64,000 nt of DNA from Denitrovibrio acetiphilus DSM 12809. Its GTDB lineage: Bacteria > Chrysiogenota > Deferribacteres > Deferribacterales > Geovibrionaceae. Numbering within the stretch: position 1 is the stretch's first letter; each line of letters opens with the position of its first letter. The position numbers and the translations under genes were made by a program. Under the pieces are notes generated by a model. It made no database searches and was not told the DNA's origin. It saw nothing but the letters and a program-made list of their open reading frames with translations. Location of the stretch: the NCBI RefSeq assembly GCF_000025725.1, contig NC_013943.1, positions 2,914,001 through 2,978,000 of the forward strand. The letters are read 5' to 3'. Positions 27,621-35,739 of this stretch are shown in pieces.

Positions 27621-28109
27621 TTATTTCATATTTACATACTGGAGCGGGACATCAAGCTCGGACGCTTTAAGCATGTGCATAACCTGCTGAAGATCATCAA
27701 GTTTTTTGCCTTCCACACGGACACGGTCATCCATAATGGACGGATTCACCTTAAGCTTCAGCTCTTTTATCATTTTCACTATCTTCTTAGCGTTGTCCTT
27801 GCCAAGCCCCTCAACAGCCTTAATTTCAAACTTACGGGCTCCTTTAGATGTGTTTTCCGGTTCGCCAAATTCAAAGACACGTCCATCTATCCCTCTTTTT
27901 GATGCATGCTTAACCAGCATCTCTTTGATAGCCTGCACTTTCATATCATCGCTTGTGATGATTTTGATTACCTTGTCTTTCTTGTTCAGATCAATCTCTG
28001 TATTTGAACCACGGAAATCATATCTGCTGTCTGCCTCTTTACGCACAAGGTTTACAGCGTTATCGAGTTCCTGCAGATCTAATTCGTTTACGACGTCAAA
28101 TGAAGCCAT
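27621..28109 (-). CDS. YajQ family nucleotide-binding protein
   Basis: A 162-residue protein of the YajQ/UPF0234 family, small cytoplasmic proteins with two ferredoxin-like folds. Some members, such as XC_3703, bind cyclic di-GMP, while others have been linked to other nucleotides or phage transcription. ASFDVVNELDLQELDNAVN, SRYDFRGSNTEI and the C-terminal DDRVRVEGKKLDDLQQVM are family hallmarks. The start is ATG 28109 with GAGGTG six bases upstream; a GTG three codons earlier lies inside that site. The gene is monocistronic, converging with rfbB. No c-di-GMP enzymes are adjacent, so ligand binding is only a family-level inference. Confidence 0.92.
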   Translation of the reverse strand: MASFDVVNELDLQELDNAVNLVRKEADSRYDFRGSNTEIDLNKKDKVIKIITSDDMKVQAIKEMLVKHASKRGIDGRVFEFGEPENTSKGARKFEIKAVEGLGKDNAKKIVKMIKELKLKVNPSIMDDRVRVEGKKLDDLQQVMHMLKASELDVPLQYVNMK

Positions 28110-28199
28110 ATTTTTCACCTCTCTTGTAACTTATGACATTTTACACATTATTCACTCAAAAATCATTGATTTTATTCCACCACCATGGATAATTAGTAC

Positions 28200-29870
28200 A
28201 TGAATTTCTTTTGCAGCAAAGACTGCCCCGACCTTTGTGGTGTTAAGGCAACAGTAACATCAGATGGATATAAGTTTAGCGGAGTTCAGGAGAAATGGTC
28301 TCCGACCGGATTTGTATGTTCAAAGTTTAAAGTATTCGCAGAGCGCGAGATCAATAACGGACTTACCTCATGGCAGGTCATAGATAATGTGAAAACGGAA
28401 TATCCGGACAATGGCACTGCTATTGAAAAAATGGCTGAATTCCTGAATGAATTCAAGGATAAAAAAATTCTTTATATGCGCGGCTCCGGCAGTCTGGCAT
28501 ATAATATGTGCTACTGGGATGTTTTCTTCTCACAGTTTCCAGACTGCGCAGGGACAACAGGCGGACCATGCGACGAGACAGGCGGGGATGCTCACGAAGA
28601 AGACTTCGGAGTTTTGTTAAATCCCCCTGCATCTAACCTTGAAAAGGCACGGACGATAATACTCTACGGCAAAAATGCCGCCGTCAGCAGTCAACACCTA
28701 TACGCTTACCTGAAGGACATGAAAAAGAAAGGCAGAAAAATCATCTATATCGACCCTGTGAAGACCAAAACGTCAAAGATCGCAGATAAGTATATAGCTA
28801 TCAACCCTTCTTGTGACGGGATTCTCGCCTGTGCACTCCTGTGTGCCATGGGGCTTGAATCAGGACATGATATAAACTCGCTCATAAGCAAAACCGGAGT
28901 AAGCAGTGCTGATTTTGAATTGCTGCTGAGTGAAATAAGTGCCGGACAGTGTGCCCACATACAGGGTTTCGGTATACAGCGTCACGCAAACGGCATGAAC
29001 GCCTATCAGTGGATAAACAGGCTGGCAGTTAAAACCGGAAGTGAAGATATGCTCTACTACAGTCACAGCTCAAAACGACTGTGGACAAAACAAAAAACAA
29101 CTTTTAAAAATTATATACATGTTGATAAGATAGCGGAAAGTCTGGCAGATGGAAATTTTGATCTGTTTGTAAACGCGGCAGCAAACCCCGCAATGACATA
29201 TCCCGACACAAACCTTTGGACACGGGGGCTCTCCCGCACAAAAACTCTCGTCATAGACACCAACAATACAGAAACATCAGCCCATGCTGATTTCTTTCTG
29301 AAAGTTGGCGGGATGTTTTCTCAGGCTGACTTCATGGGGAGTTACTTCTTTCCGCATTCATACACCAGAGAAAAGCTTACTGACGAAATAAGCGACTCAG
29401 AAGCTGCTGCAATGCTTGCCGCACGTCTCGGATTAAAAATTGAAGTCAAAGCGGAAGCAGAAGTACCCCGCAAAGAGCAGGAAAACAGAAAATACAAAAC
29501 AGCGGAACTGCCGCTGATTATGCCGGAGGAAGGAGAGGGATTTAAACTGCTGACATCCTCTCATCACTCGTATCTTAATTCTCAGATACTGCCCGGCATG
29601 GAAAAGGGCAGGCAAGTTGTATTTATCAATGAGAAAGATGCAGAAGAACTCGGCATCAAAACAGGCGACGACGTTCGCGTCTGCGGCAAAACAGGCGGCT
29701 ACAAGGCTGAAGCTGTTGTCACCGAAGGCATTGTTCGTCAAACTATAATGAGCTGGAAAAGCATACCGATGAAAGACGGCTGCGTAAACAGCGCCATCAG
29801 AAACAAACTCACAGATTCAGGGAACGGTCTTGTCCTCTATGGACAATATGTTGAGGTAAAAAAGATATGA
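28200..29870 (+). CDS. Short molybdopterin-dependent oxidoreductase
   Basis: A 556-residue catalytic subunit of the DMSO-reductase/formate-dehydrogenase superfamily. Cys5, Cys9, Cys13 and Cys40 form a C-x3-C-x3-C-x26-C Fe-S site. GGPCDETGGDAHEED offers Cys124 as the likely Mo or W ligand. The C-terminal molybdopterin-dinucleotide-binding domain starts about residue 450 (LLTSSHHSYLNSQ, NEKDAEELGIKTGDDVRV). No Tat signal is present, so it should be cytoplasmic. It is shorter than most relatives (650-750). No Fe-S partner subunit is adjacent; instead a thioesterase gene overlaps its stop by four bases. The substrate cannot be assigned. Confidence 0.85.
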   Translation: MNFFCSKDCPDLCGVKATVTSDGYKFSGVQEKWSPTGFVCSKFKVFAEREINNGLTSWQVIDNVKTEYPDNGTAIEKMAEFLNEFKDKKILYMRGSGSLAYNMCYWDVFFSQFPDCAGTTGGPCDETGGDAHEEDFGVLLNPPASNLEKARTIILYGKNAAVSSQHLYAYLKDMKKKGRKIIYIDPVKTKTSKIADKYIAINPSCDGILACALLCAMGLESGHDINSLISKTGVSSADFELLLSEISAGQCAHIQGFGIQRHANGMNAYQWINRLAVKTGSEDMLYYSHSSKRLWTKQKTTFKNYIHVDKIAESLADGNFDLFVNAAANPAMTYPDTNLWTRGLSRTKTLVIDTNNTETSAHADFFLKVGGMFSQADFMGSYFFPHSYTREKLTDEISDSEAAAMLAARLGLKIEVKAEAEVPRKEQENRKYKTAELPLIMPEEGEGFKLLTSSHHSYLNSQILPGMEKGRQVVFINEKDAEELGIKTGDDVRVCGKTGGYKAEAVVTEGIVRQTIMSWKSIPMKDGCVNSAIRNKLTDSGNGLVLYGQYVEVKKI

Positions 29871-30289
29871 ACACCGGAATGATACTGACAAGAGATGTTC
29901 CGCTTCAGATATACGCATACGATGTTGATTACATGGGTATAGTGCATAACATAGTCTATCTGCGCTGGCTGGAGAAGATCAGAACTGACTTCCTGAATGA
30001 ACACTACTCCATCACTGATGCTATCAACACCGGTATATCGCCAATCATTGCAAAAACTGAGATGACATATCACAGACCTGTACGAATAACAGACAGAGCT
30101 TTCGCCCACCTTAAGGTTGAAGAGATAGGTAGGTCAAAATGGGTTATCAGTATGGAGATACATGTTGAAGGCGAGCTGTACTTCAGAGCGGATCAATCCG
30201 GCATGTTCTATGACATAAACAAAAGACGTCCTGCAAGGACACCAGCCCATGTCAGAGAGCTATTTCAACAAGCACTGGCTTCTAAGTAG
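29867..30289 (+). CDS. 4-hydroxybenzoyl-CoA thioesterase-like (YbgC family) hotdog protein
   Basis: A 140-residue hotdog-fold acyl-CoA thioesterase. The catalytic motif of the family appears as YDVDYMGIVHNIVYLRWLEKIR, with the conserved Asp and the long helix after it. YbgC/4HBT enzymes cleave short or aromatic acyl-CoA thioesters. Its ATG overlaps the molybdopterin oxidoreductase stop (ATGA), so the two are translationally coupled and may act in one route, for instance on an aryl- or acyl-CoA. That link is an inference. Its 3' end overlaps the converging TenI-like gene by 30 bases. Confidence 0.85.
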   Translation: MNTGMILTRDVPLQIYAYDVDYMGIVHNIVYLRWLEKIRTDFLNEHYSITDAINTGISPIIAKTEMTYHRPVRITDRAFAHLKVEEIGRSKWVISMEIHVEGELYFRADQSGMFYDINKRRPARTPAHVRELFQQALASK

Positions 30290-30805
30290 CTTTATCTCTC
30301 TGTAAAAAGATATTCCCGCCACCCCTGCAAAACCTTTTCCCTTAAGCCTGTTGATATTCTCTGAGCTGATTCCTCCGAGTGCATAAATCTCGCTATCAAT
30401 ATGCGAAACATCAACTGTGCCAAGTGGTTTAACTTCATAGTTTTTTTTCGTGAAAAAGATCGGGCTCAGAGTAAAATAATCTACACCCTTTGACTCCAGC
30501 TCGTCCATTGAATGTGCGGAATAACCTATCCTAAGCTTCGGAAAATCTCTGCGCACACTTTCAATATAGCTGTCTTTGCCTAGCTGTACAGCATCATAGC
30601 CGTATTTGGACGCTGTCTGCGCATCCAGAGAAAGTGAAAGAAAAGTATCCGGCAAAGCTTCCCGCAGCCTCCCTGCTTTCTCGTCCACAAGTGCCCTCTC
30701 TTTTATACGAAACCATATCACATCAGCATAGGGCGCACACTGTCCGGCTATATCAATAAATCTTTCACCAAAAGTTTCATAATCAAGAATCTGCATTATC
30801 TTCAT
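30260..30805 (-). CDS. Thiamine-phosphate synthase / TenI-like protein
   Basis: A 181-residue TIM-barrel protein. DAVQLGKDSY, IGYSAHSMDELESKGVDYFTLSPIF and YALGGISSENI match the ThiE/TenI family. ThiE joins HMP-PP and thiazole phosphate; TenI aromatises the thiazole. The loop after SPIF reads FTKKN and the usual ND pair is unclear, which leans to TenI, but the call is open. AAGGA six bases before ATG 30805 sets the start, which lies 23 bases inside the 3' end of glnE. The 3' end also overlaps the opposing thioesterase gene. No other thiamin gene is nearby. Confidence 0.75.
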   Translation of the reverse strand: MKIMQILDYETFGERFIDIAGQCAPYADVIWFRIKERALVDEKAGRLREALPDTFLSLSLDAQTASKYGYDAVQLGKDSYIESVRRDFPKLRIGYSAHSMDELESKGVDYFTLSPIFFTKKNYEVKPLGTVDVSHIDSEIYALGGISSENINRLKGKGFAGVAGISFYREIKLLRSQCLLK

Positions 30806-33659
30806 TGCTGATCCTTTCAAATATTCTGTTAAATGCCGCCCGAACAGCACGCCTGATGTTCTGATATTCAGCCATTAGTGTCACTGCCCCGTCAGTTTTA
30901 AACCCGTAGAAATTCCCTATCTTGCCCCTGAGTTCGTCGCTTTTCGGGAGTATTGACGTGTCTGAATTTTCATATATGCGTACAAGATTTTCCAGATGTC
31001 TGAAAAAGAGGTATCCTTTGTGCAGAGAGTAAAAGTCACGATCCTTTATAAGTCCCTGCTTACGGAAGGAATGGAGAGCATCGTGGGTGTTCGGAGTGCG
31101 GAAAGAACTGTGCTGACAGCCGTATTTGAGCTGGAGCATCTGCGCTATAAACTCTATGTCCAGAAGCCCGCCGTAGCCTGCTTTGATGTTGTTCTTCTCA
31201 TAGGGAAGCCCTTTTTCTTTTTCAATCCGCATGCGCATATCATAGACTTCCTGCACACCATCGTCATCCAGTTTGCATGTAAAAAGGACATCTTCCTTTA
31301 TCCTTTTAAACTCTTCTAAAAGCGGGGAATAATGATTTATAACACTGGAACGCAGAAGAGCTTGTTTCTCCCACACCATTGCAGATTTCTTCTGATAATC
31401 CTCAAAGCCGTGCATACTGACAACCAGAGTTCCACTTGAACCACTGGGGCGAAGGCGCATATCTGTCTTATACAAAAAGCCGTTGCGGGTAAAAGTATTA
31501 AGAAAGGAGTTGGCACGCTGAACAAGCTTTGAGAAAAACTCCATGTTGGTCACCGATTTTTTCCCGTCAGTCTCCCCCTGCTCCTCAAAGAGAAAAACCA
31601 TGTCAATATCAGACCCGAAGCTCATCTCTATACTGCCGACTTTACCCATTCCTATCAGAAGGTAACGACACTCTTCGCCGTCTTTCCTTCTGGGAACCCC
31701 ATACCGCTCAAGCAGTTGCTCGTAAACTGTGCGGAATGCAAAATCCACAGTACCTTTTGCAAGCTCTGTCAGTGAACGCATCATGTCTATGACATTTATT
31801 GTTTTATTCAGATAAGCGTAGCCGATGTTAAAGATATAAGACCGGTGCCGTATACATGCCGTTTCGAGCTCCAGTTCAACATCTCCTCTGTATTTCTCTG
31901 TAAGCTTCCATAGGTCAGAGCTTACCTCCGCAGCATCGTATGTTGTCTCTTTCGGGTCGTAAACATAGTCCAGCAAATCAATGTGAGAGAGAATCATATT
32001 TGTCAGATAAGAACTGTATGAAAACACATTGATCAGACGATTCAGGACTTTTGGTGCAGATATAAAGATATCGTGAAGCATATATATCGTTGATGCTTTT
32101 ATCAGTAATCGTTCAAATGTAATAAGTATCTGATACGCATCATCTCTGCTTTTCAGCTCGCGGAGTATGACAGGGAGCAAAACTTTCAGAACGCTTCTGT
32201 CACTTTTAAGTCTGGGCCTGTTCTTGTTGCCGTGCACTATCCTCCGCACAGCCTTTACGCTGTCGATCGGGTCTTTTATACCTATTTCACGAAGGATATG
32301 CGCTGCATCTTCGTCTGTGAGTTCATTGTCAAATATAGCGAGAATATTATCGTCCGTGGTGTTGTCATCACTGAAAAGTTTCGCAAATTCGTCATTAACC
32401 CGCTGAGTCACTTCAGAATATGCATGCTGAAAATCAGTGTCGCAGGAGAAACCGCAGCGTTCAAGATAAAGGTCATAAGTCGGCGAATCTTCAGGAACGA
32501 TATGTGTCTGTCTTTCATTTTCTATCTGAACCATATGCTCGAGTCTGCGGAGGAAGCGGTAGTGCTCAGAAAGAACTATAACCGTTTCTCTGTCCATAAT
32601 CCCGCACTCCCGGAGCTTATCCAGCCCTTTGAGCGTATTTCTGCTGAAGACAGCGGGGAACTTCGGAAAGTAAAGGATCTGAAAAGTCTGAACGACAAAC
32701 TCGATCTCTCTGATGCCTCCGTATCCGAGCTTAACATGCTTTATGTTTTTACCTTTAAGCTCCACACGTTTGTTGATCTTTCTTTTCACCTCTTTCAGTT
32801 CGGAGAGAAGCTTAAAGTCCATACTGCGTCTGAAAACAAACGGGCGCACACGCTCAATAAACCCTGCCCCCACAGACTCGTCACCTGCGACGACCCTTGC
32901 CTTGAGAAGCATCATTCTCTCCCAGCTCTGCCCGTGGGATTCGTAGTACAGCTCATAGCTGTTCACCGGAAGGCATATCGCACCTCTGTCACCGTCGGGA
33001 CGCAGGCGCAGATCGACACGAAAAACAATGCCGTCCTGTGTCCTTTCACCGATATATCTTGTAAGCTTCTCTGACAGACGGCTGAAAAACACGTGTGTTT
33101 CTATGGGGTCGGCACCATCAGTTTTGCCTTTGTCAGTGCCGTAAACATATATAATATCTATGTCTGAACTGAAATTAAGCTCCCACCCCCCAAGCTTACC
33201 CAGTCCGACCACACAAAAACCTATCTCATCCCCATCGTCATCCACAGGCTTCCCGTGAATTTCAGAAAGCTCTCTCATGCTGTAAAGGTATGCACACTGA
33301 CAGGCCGCAGAAGCAAACGCGGAGACATGAGCGGTTACTTCCTCAACGCTTTTATTGAAATACAGATCAGAAGCCGCAATGGCTGTATACTCTATCATCT
33401 TGAATCTGCGCATATAAGCGATAAACTCATCCGGAGACATAGCATATATATCCGCAGACAACAGATCGTTCAGAATGGTTTCCCTGTTCCTCTCCCCGCA
33501 AAATTTGCTCTCGGCTTCTATAAGCCCCTCGATGTTGTTTACCAGCCATACTCCAATAAATTCTGAATGCTTTCCAACCGTGCTGAGTGCTTCTGTAGAC
33601 CTCTCTGACAACCCCGCCTCTGATGCATTTGCTCTTATAATATCCTGTCTGCTGCTCAT
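30783..33659 (-). CDS. glnE: Glutamine synthetase adenylyltransferase/deadenylase
   Basis: A 958-residue bifunctional enzyme controlling glutamine synthetase by adding or removing AMP. It has two nucleotidyltransferase domains. The N-terminal deadenylase core is VGLGKLGGWELNFSSDIDIIYVYG (about 151-174). The C-terminal adenylylase core is GMGKVGSIEMSFGSDIDMVFLF. Each is followed by a helical region (RLRPDGDRGA; RLRPSGSSGT). Length matches GlnE. The ATG overlaps the upstream histidine kinase stop by four bases, an unusual partner, since GlnE normally answers to PII. glnA and glnB are not in the window. Confidence 0.95.
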   Translation of the reverse strand: MSSRQDIIRANASEAGLSERSTEALSTVGKHSEFIGVWLVNNIEGLIEAESKFCGERNRETILNDLLSADIYAMSPDEFIAYMRRFKMIEYTAIAASDLYFNKSVEEVTAHVSAFASAACQCAYLYSMRELSEIHGKPVDDDGDEIGFCVVGLGKLGGWELNFSSDIDIIYVYGTDKGKTDGADPIETHVFFSRLSEKLTRYIGERTQDGIVFRVDLRLRPDGDRGAICLPVNSYELYYESHGQSWERMMLLKARVVAGDESVGAGFIERVRPFVFRRSMDFKLLSELKEVKRKINKRVELKGKNIKHVKLGYGGIREIEFVVQTFQILYFPKFPAVFSRNTLKGLDKLRECGIMDRETVIVLSEHYRFLRRLEHMVQIENERQTHIVPEDSPTYDLYLERCGFSCDTDFQHAYSEVTQRVNDEFAKLFSDDNTTDDNILAIFDNELTDEDAAHILREIGIKDPIDSVKAVRRIVHGNKNRPRLKSDRSVLKVLLPVILRELKSRDDAYQILITFERLLIKASTIYMLHDIFISAPKVLNRLINVFSYSSYLTNMILSHIDLLDYVYDPKETTYDAAEVSSDLWKLTEKYRGDVELELETACIRHRSYIFNIGYAYLNKTINVIDMMRSLTELAKGTVDFAFRTVYEQLLERYGVPRRKDGEECRYLLIGMGKVGSIEMSFGSDIDMVFLFEEQGETDGKKSVTNMEFFSKLVQRANSFLNTFTRNGFLYKTDMRLRPSGSSGTLVVSMHGFEDYQKKSAMVWEKQALLRSSVINHYSPLLEEFKRIKEDVLFTCKLDDDGVQEVYDMRMRIEKEKGLPYEKNNIKAGYGGLLDIEFIAQMLQLKYGCQHSSFRTPNTHDALHSFRKQGLIKDRDFYSLHKGYLFFRHLENLVRIYENSDTSILPKSDELRGKIGNFYGFKTDGAVTLMAEYQNIRRAVRAAFNRIFERISNEDNADS

Positions 33660-35620
33660 TTTGACTCCGAAAACATTAATATAAATTCTGTGCCTTCGCC
33701 GGATTTGCTGTTTACGTCTATGAACCCGCCCATATCAAGGGTTATCTGCTTCACAGTGGCAAGCCCCAGCCCGGTTCCACGCTCGCTTTTGGTTGTGAAA
33801 AACGGTTTATATATATGATCCATGACATCCGGCGGTATTCCCACTCCGCTGTCTTTAACGCTCAAACAAAAGAAATGTCCAAAAGGTTTTTTCTCAACAT
33901 AGGTTGAAACATATATTATCCCTTTGCCGCCCATAGCATCGGATGCATTCTGGCAAAGATTAATGAGAGCCTGAGTAATTTTAGCCTGCATTGCTTTTAT
34001 CTTTATATCTCCGGCGGCATCAACATATTCAACAAGCACATCTGCCGGTAAAACACTCTCCACCATCTCAACTGCATTACGCACAAACTCTCTGCCGGAT
34101 TTTATCTCATACCGATCCTTAGTGTCTTTAGTATAACTAAGCACGCTCGTCAGATACTTATTAGCCCCGTCCAGAATAGTTTTTATTTTTGCCATATGCT
34201 CTTTGTGTGAATCCGCATCTGAGCGTTCCATAAGGCTGTACTGAAGGGAGATATTCTGAAGGATATTACTGAAATCATGTACCATACCGGCTGCAATCGT
34301 ACCGACCACCTCACGTTTCTGCGCCAGATAATAAGTATTCTGCATCTTTTTATAATCAGTAAGATCCGTCATAACAGACAGTATAGCAGGCTTATCGTCG
34401 AGATCGACAATACAGGAATGAATAGAAACACTGACCTGAGACATCCTTCCCGCCAGCAGAAACTCCGCCGGAACAGCCGACCCTTTTTTAACCACAACTG
34501 ACACCATTTTTGCAAAACGCTTCTTCTCTCTTATCATAAAATTAATATTTGCTCCTATCGGGTTCCCCCCTTTCAGCAGCTGAGCAAAGCGACCGTTACA
34601 CTCTATAATTTCACCATCCTGCCTGTAGAGCACTATATATTCGGGAATAATCTCGAACAGCCTCTGATACCTCTTCTGCATACTCTCCAAGTGCTCTGTG
34701 CGCTCGCGAATCTCTCTGCCGAGTTTTTCATTAACATGCACCATCTCCAGAATGGCTAGTATAACAAGGAGGATGAGAGGGGAAGAAAAAACAAGTAGCT
34801 TATTCTTCTCTACCCAGGGGCAGCAGTCAAAGCTGAAACTCTCAACAAAGTTATCTCTTATATAGATAAGACACAGCTTTATGTCTCCGTAATAAAAACT
34901 GTAAAAGCCAATCAATTTCTGACCTTCTCTGACAATATCCCCGTCAGGCAGAGACCCCTTCAGCTGCAGCAGACGGTAGTTTTCAGAGTCCCGTTTGTAA
35001 TGCAGCGCATCGTCAAGTATTATTCTTGAGGAAACCTCCTCAGAGAAATAATCAAGAAGTTTATAACTATTTACCGAATCAAGTATTGTGGATATTTCGT
35101 ACACCACACCATAGAACTTATTGTTATTATAAACAGGCACAGCAAACATAAGATACGCATCACCTTTATCCTTTTCTGCCGCACACTCACTCAGCACGGG
35201 ACCGACATAAAAGTCGCCGTTCAAAAGACGCTCAGCGATCTCCTCATTTACAATACTCCCCTCAGGGCAGACAGAAGTTCCTGAACTGATGCTGTTTATC
35301 ACACTGAAGCCGCTGTCCATAAGCCCCACTGTAAAAGCACCCCTATGCCCATAGGCAGCAGCAACGAAATCTGTGTATGACACAAGAGCTCGGAGTATCT
35401 CCGTTGTATCGCCTGCATATGCAGCAGAATAAAGTTTTTCAAACCTTTCATTGATAAGGTGCTCAACAAAGCGTCCTGTCAGGATAACTGATGCTTTCGC
35501 ATCATCAATATCTCGCTGGGTCTGGGTTACATCTGTACTACCTTTATAAACAAGAGTAGCAACGCCAACTGAGGAAAAAATAAATGCTGCCAGAATGAGC
35601 AGTATAAAATATCTTATCAT
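33656..35620 (-). CDS. PAS-containing membrane sensor histidine kinase
   Basis: A 654-residue kinase. Membrane helix 1 is at about 5-25. A large periplasmic sensor of about 250 residues follows, of double-Cache size though not proven. Helix 2 is near LLVFSSPLILLVILAILEMV. Next come a short coiled coil, a PAS domain (LFEIIPEYIVLYRQDGEIIECNGRF), the H box MVHDFSNILQNIS and an HATPase domain (NLCQNASDAMGG; FFTTKSERGTGLGLATV). No response regulator is adjacent. The stop overlaps the glnE start, so the two are translated together, hinting at a nitrogen-related or metabolic signal; this is inference. Confidence 0.9.
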   Translation of the reverse strand: MIRYFILLILAAFIFSSVGVATLVYKGSTDVTQTQRDIDDAKASVILTGRFVEHLINERFEKLYSAAYAGDTTEILRALVSYTDFVAAAYGHRGAFTVGLMDSGFSVINSISSGTSVCPEGSIVNEEIAERLLNGDFYVGPVLSECAAEKDKGDAYLMFAVPVYNNNKFYGVVYEISTILDSVNSYKLLDYFSEEVSSRIILDDALHYKRDSENYRLLQLKGSLPDGDIVREGQKLIGFYSFYYGDIKLCLIYIRDNFVESFSFDCCPWVEKNKLLVFSSPLILLVILAILEMVHVNEKLGREIRERTEHLESMQKRYQRLFEIIPEYIVLYRQDGEIIECNGRFAQLLKGGNPIGANINFMIREKKRFAKMVSVVVKKGSAVPAEFLLAGRMSQVSVSIHSCIVDLDDKPAILSVMTDLTDYKKMQNTYYLAQKREVVGTIAAGMVHDFSNILQNISLQYSLMERSDADSHKEHMAKIKTILDGANKYLTSVLSYTKDTKDRYEIKSGREFVRNAVEMVESVLPADVLVEYVDAAGDIKIKAMQAKITQALINLCQNASDAMGGKGIIYVSTYVEKKPFGHFFCLSVKDSGVGIPPDVMDHIYKPFFTTKSERGTGLGLATVKQITLDMGGFIDVNSKSGEGTEFILMFSESK

Positions 35621-35674
35621 GCATCCATCTTTATTTTACTCACACCACAGACAATTATATTTATGTCAATATAC

Positions 35675-35702
35675 TTGACCTTGAGTGGTGTTATGCTTTA
35701 AT
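35675..35702 (+). promoter_or_regulatory. Candidate sigma70 promoter of the phosphohexomutase gene
   Basis: TTGACC (35675-35680) and TTTAAT (35697-35702) have a 16-base spacer, 38 bases before the ATG. An inverted pair ACACCAC (35642-35648) and GTGGTGT (35685-35691) brackets the -35 and could be an operator half-site pair. Confidence 0.4.
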
Positions 35703-35739
35703 TTTAGAAAGCAATCTTTAAAACCGCAAGGGGTATATC

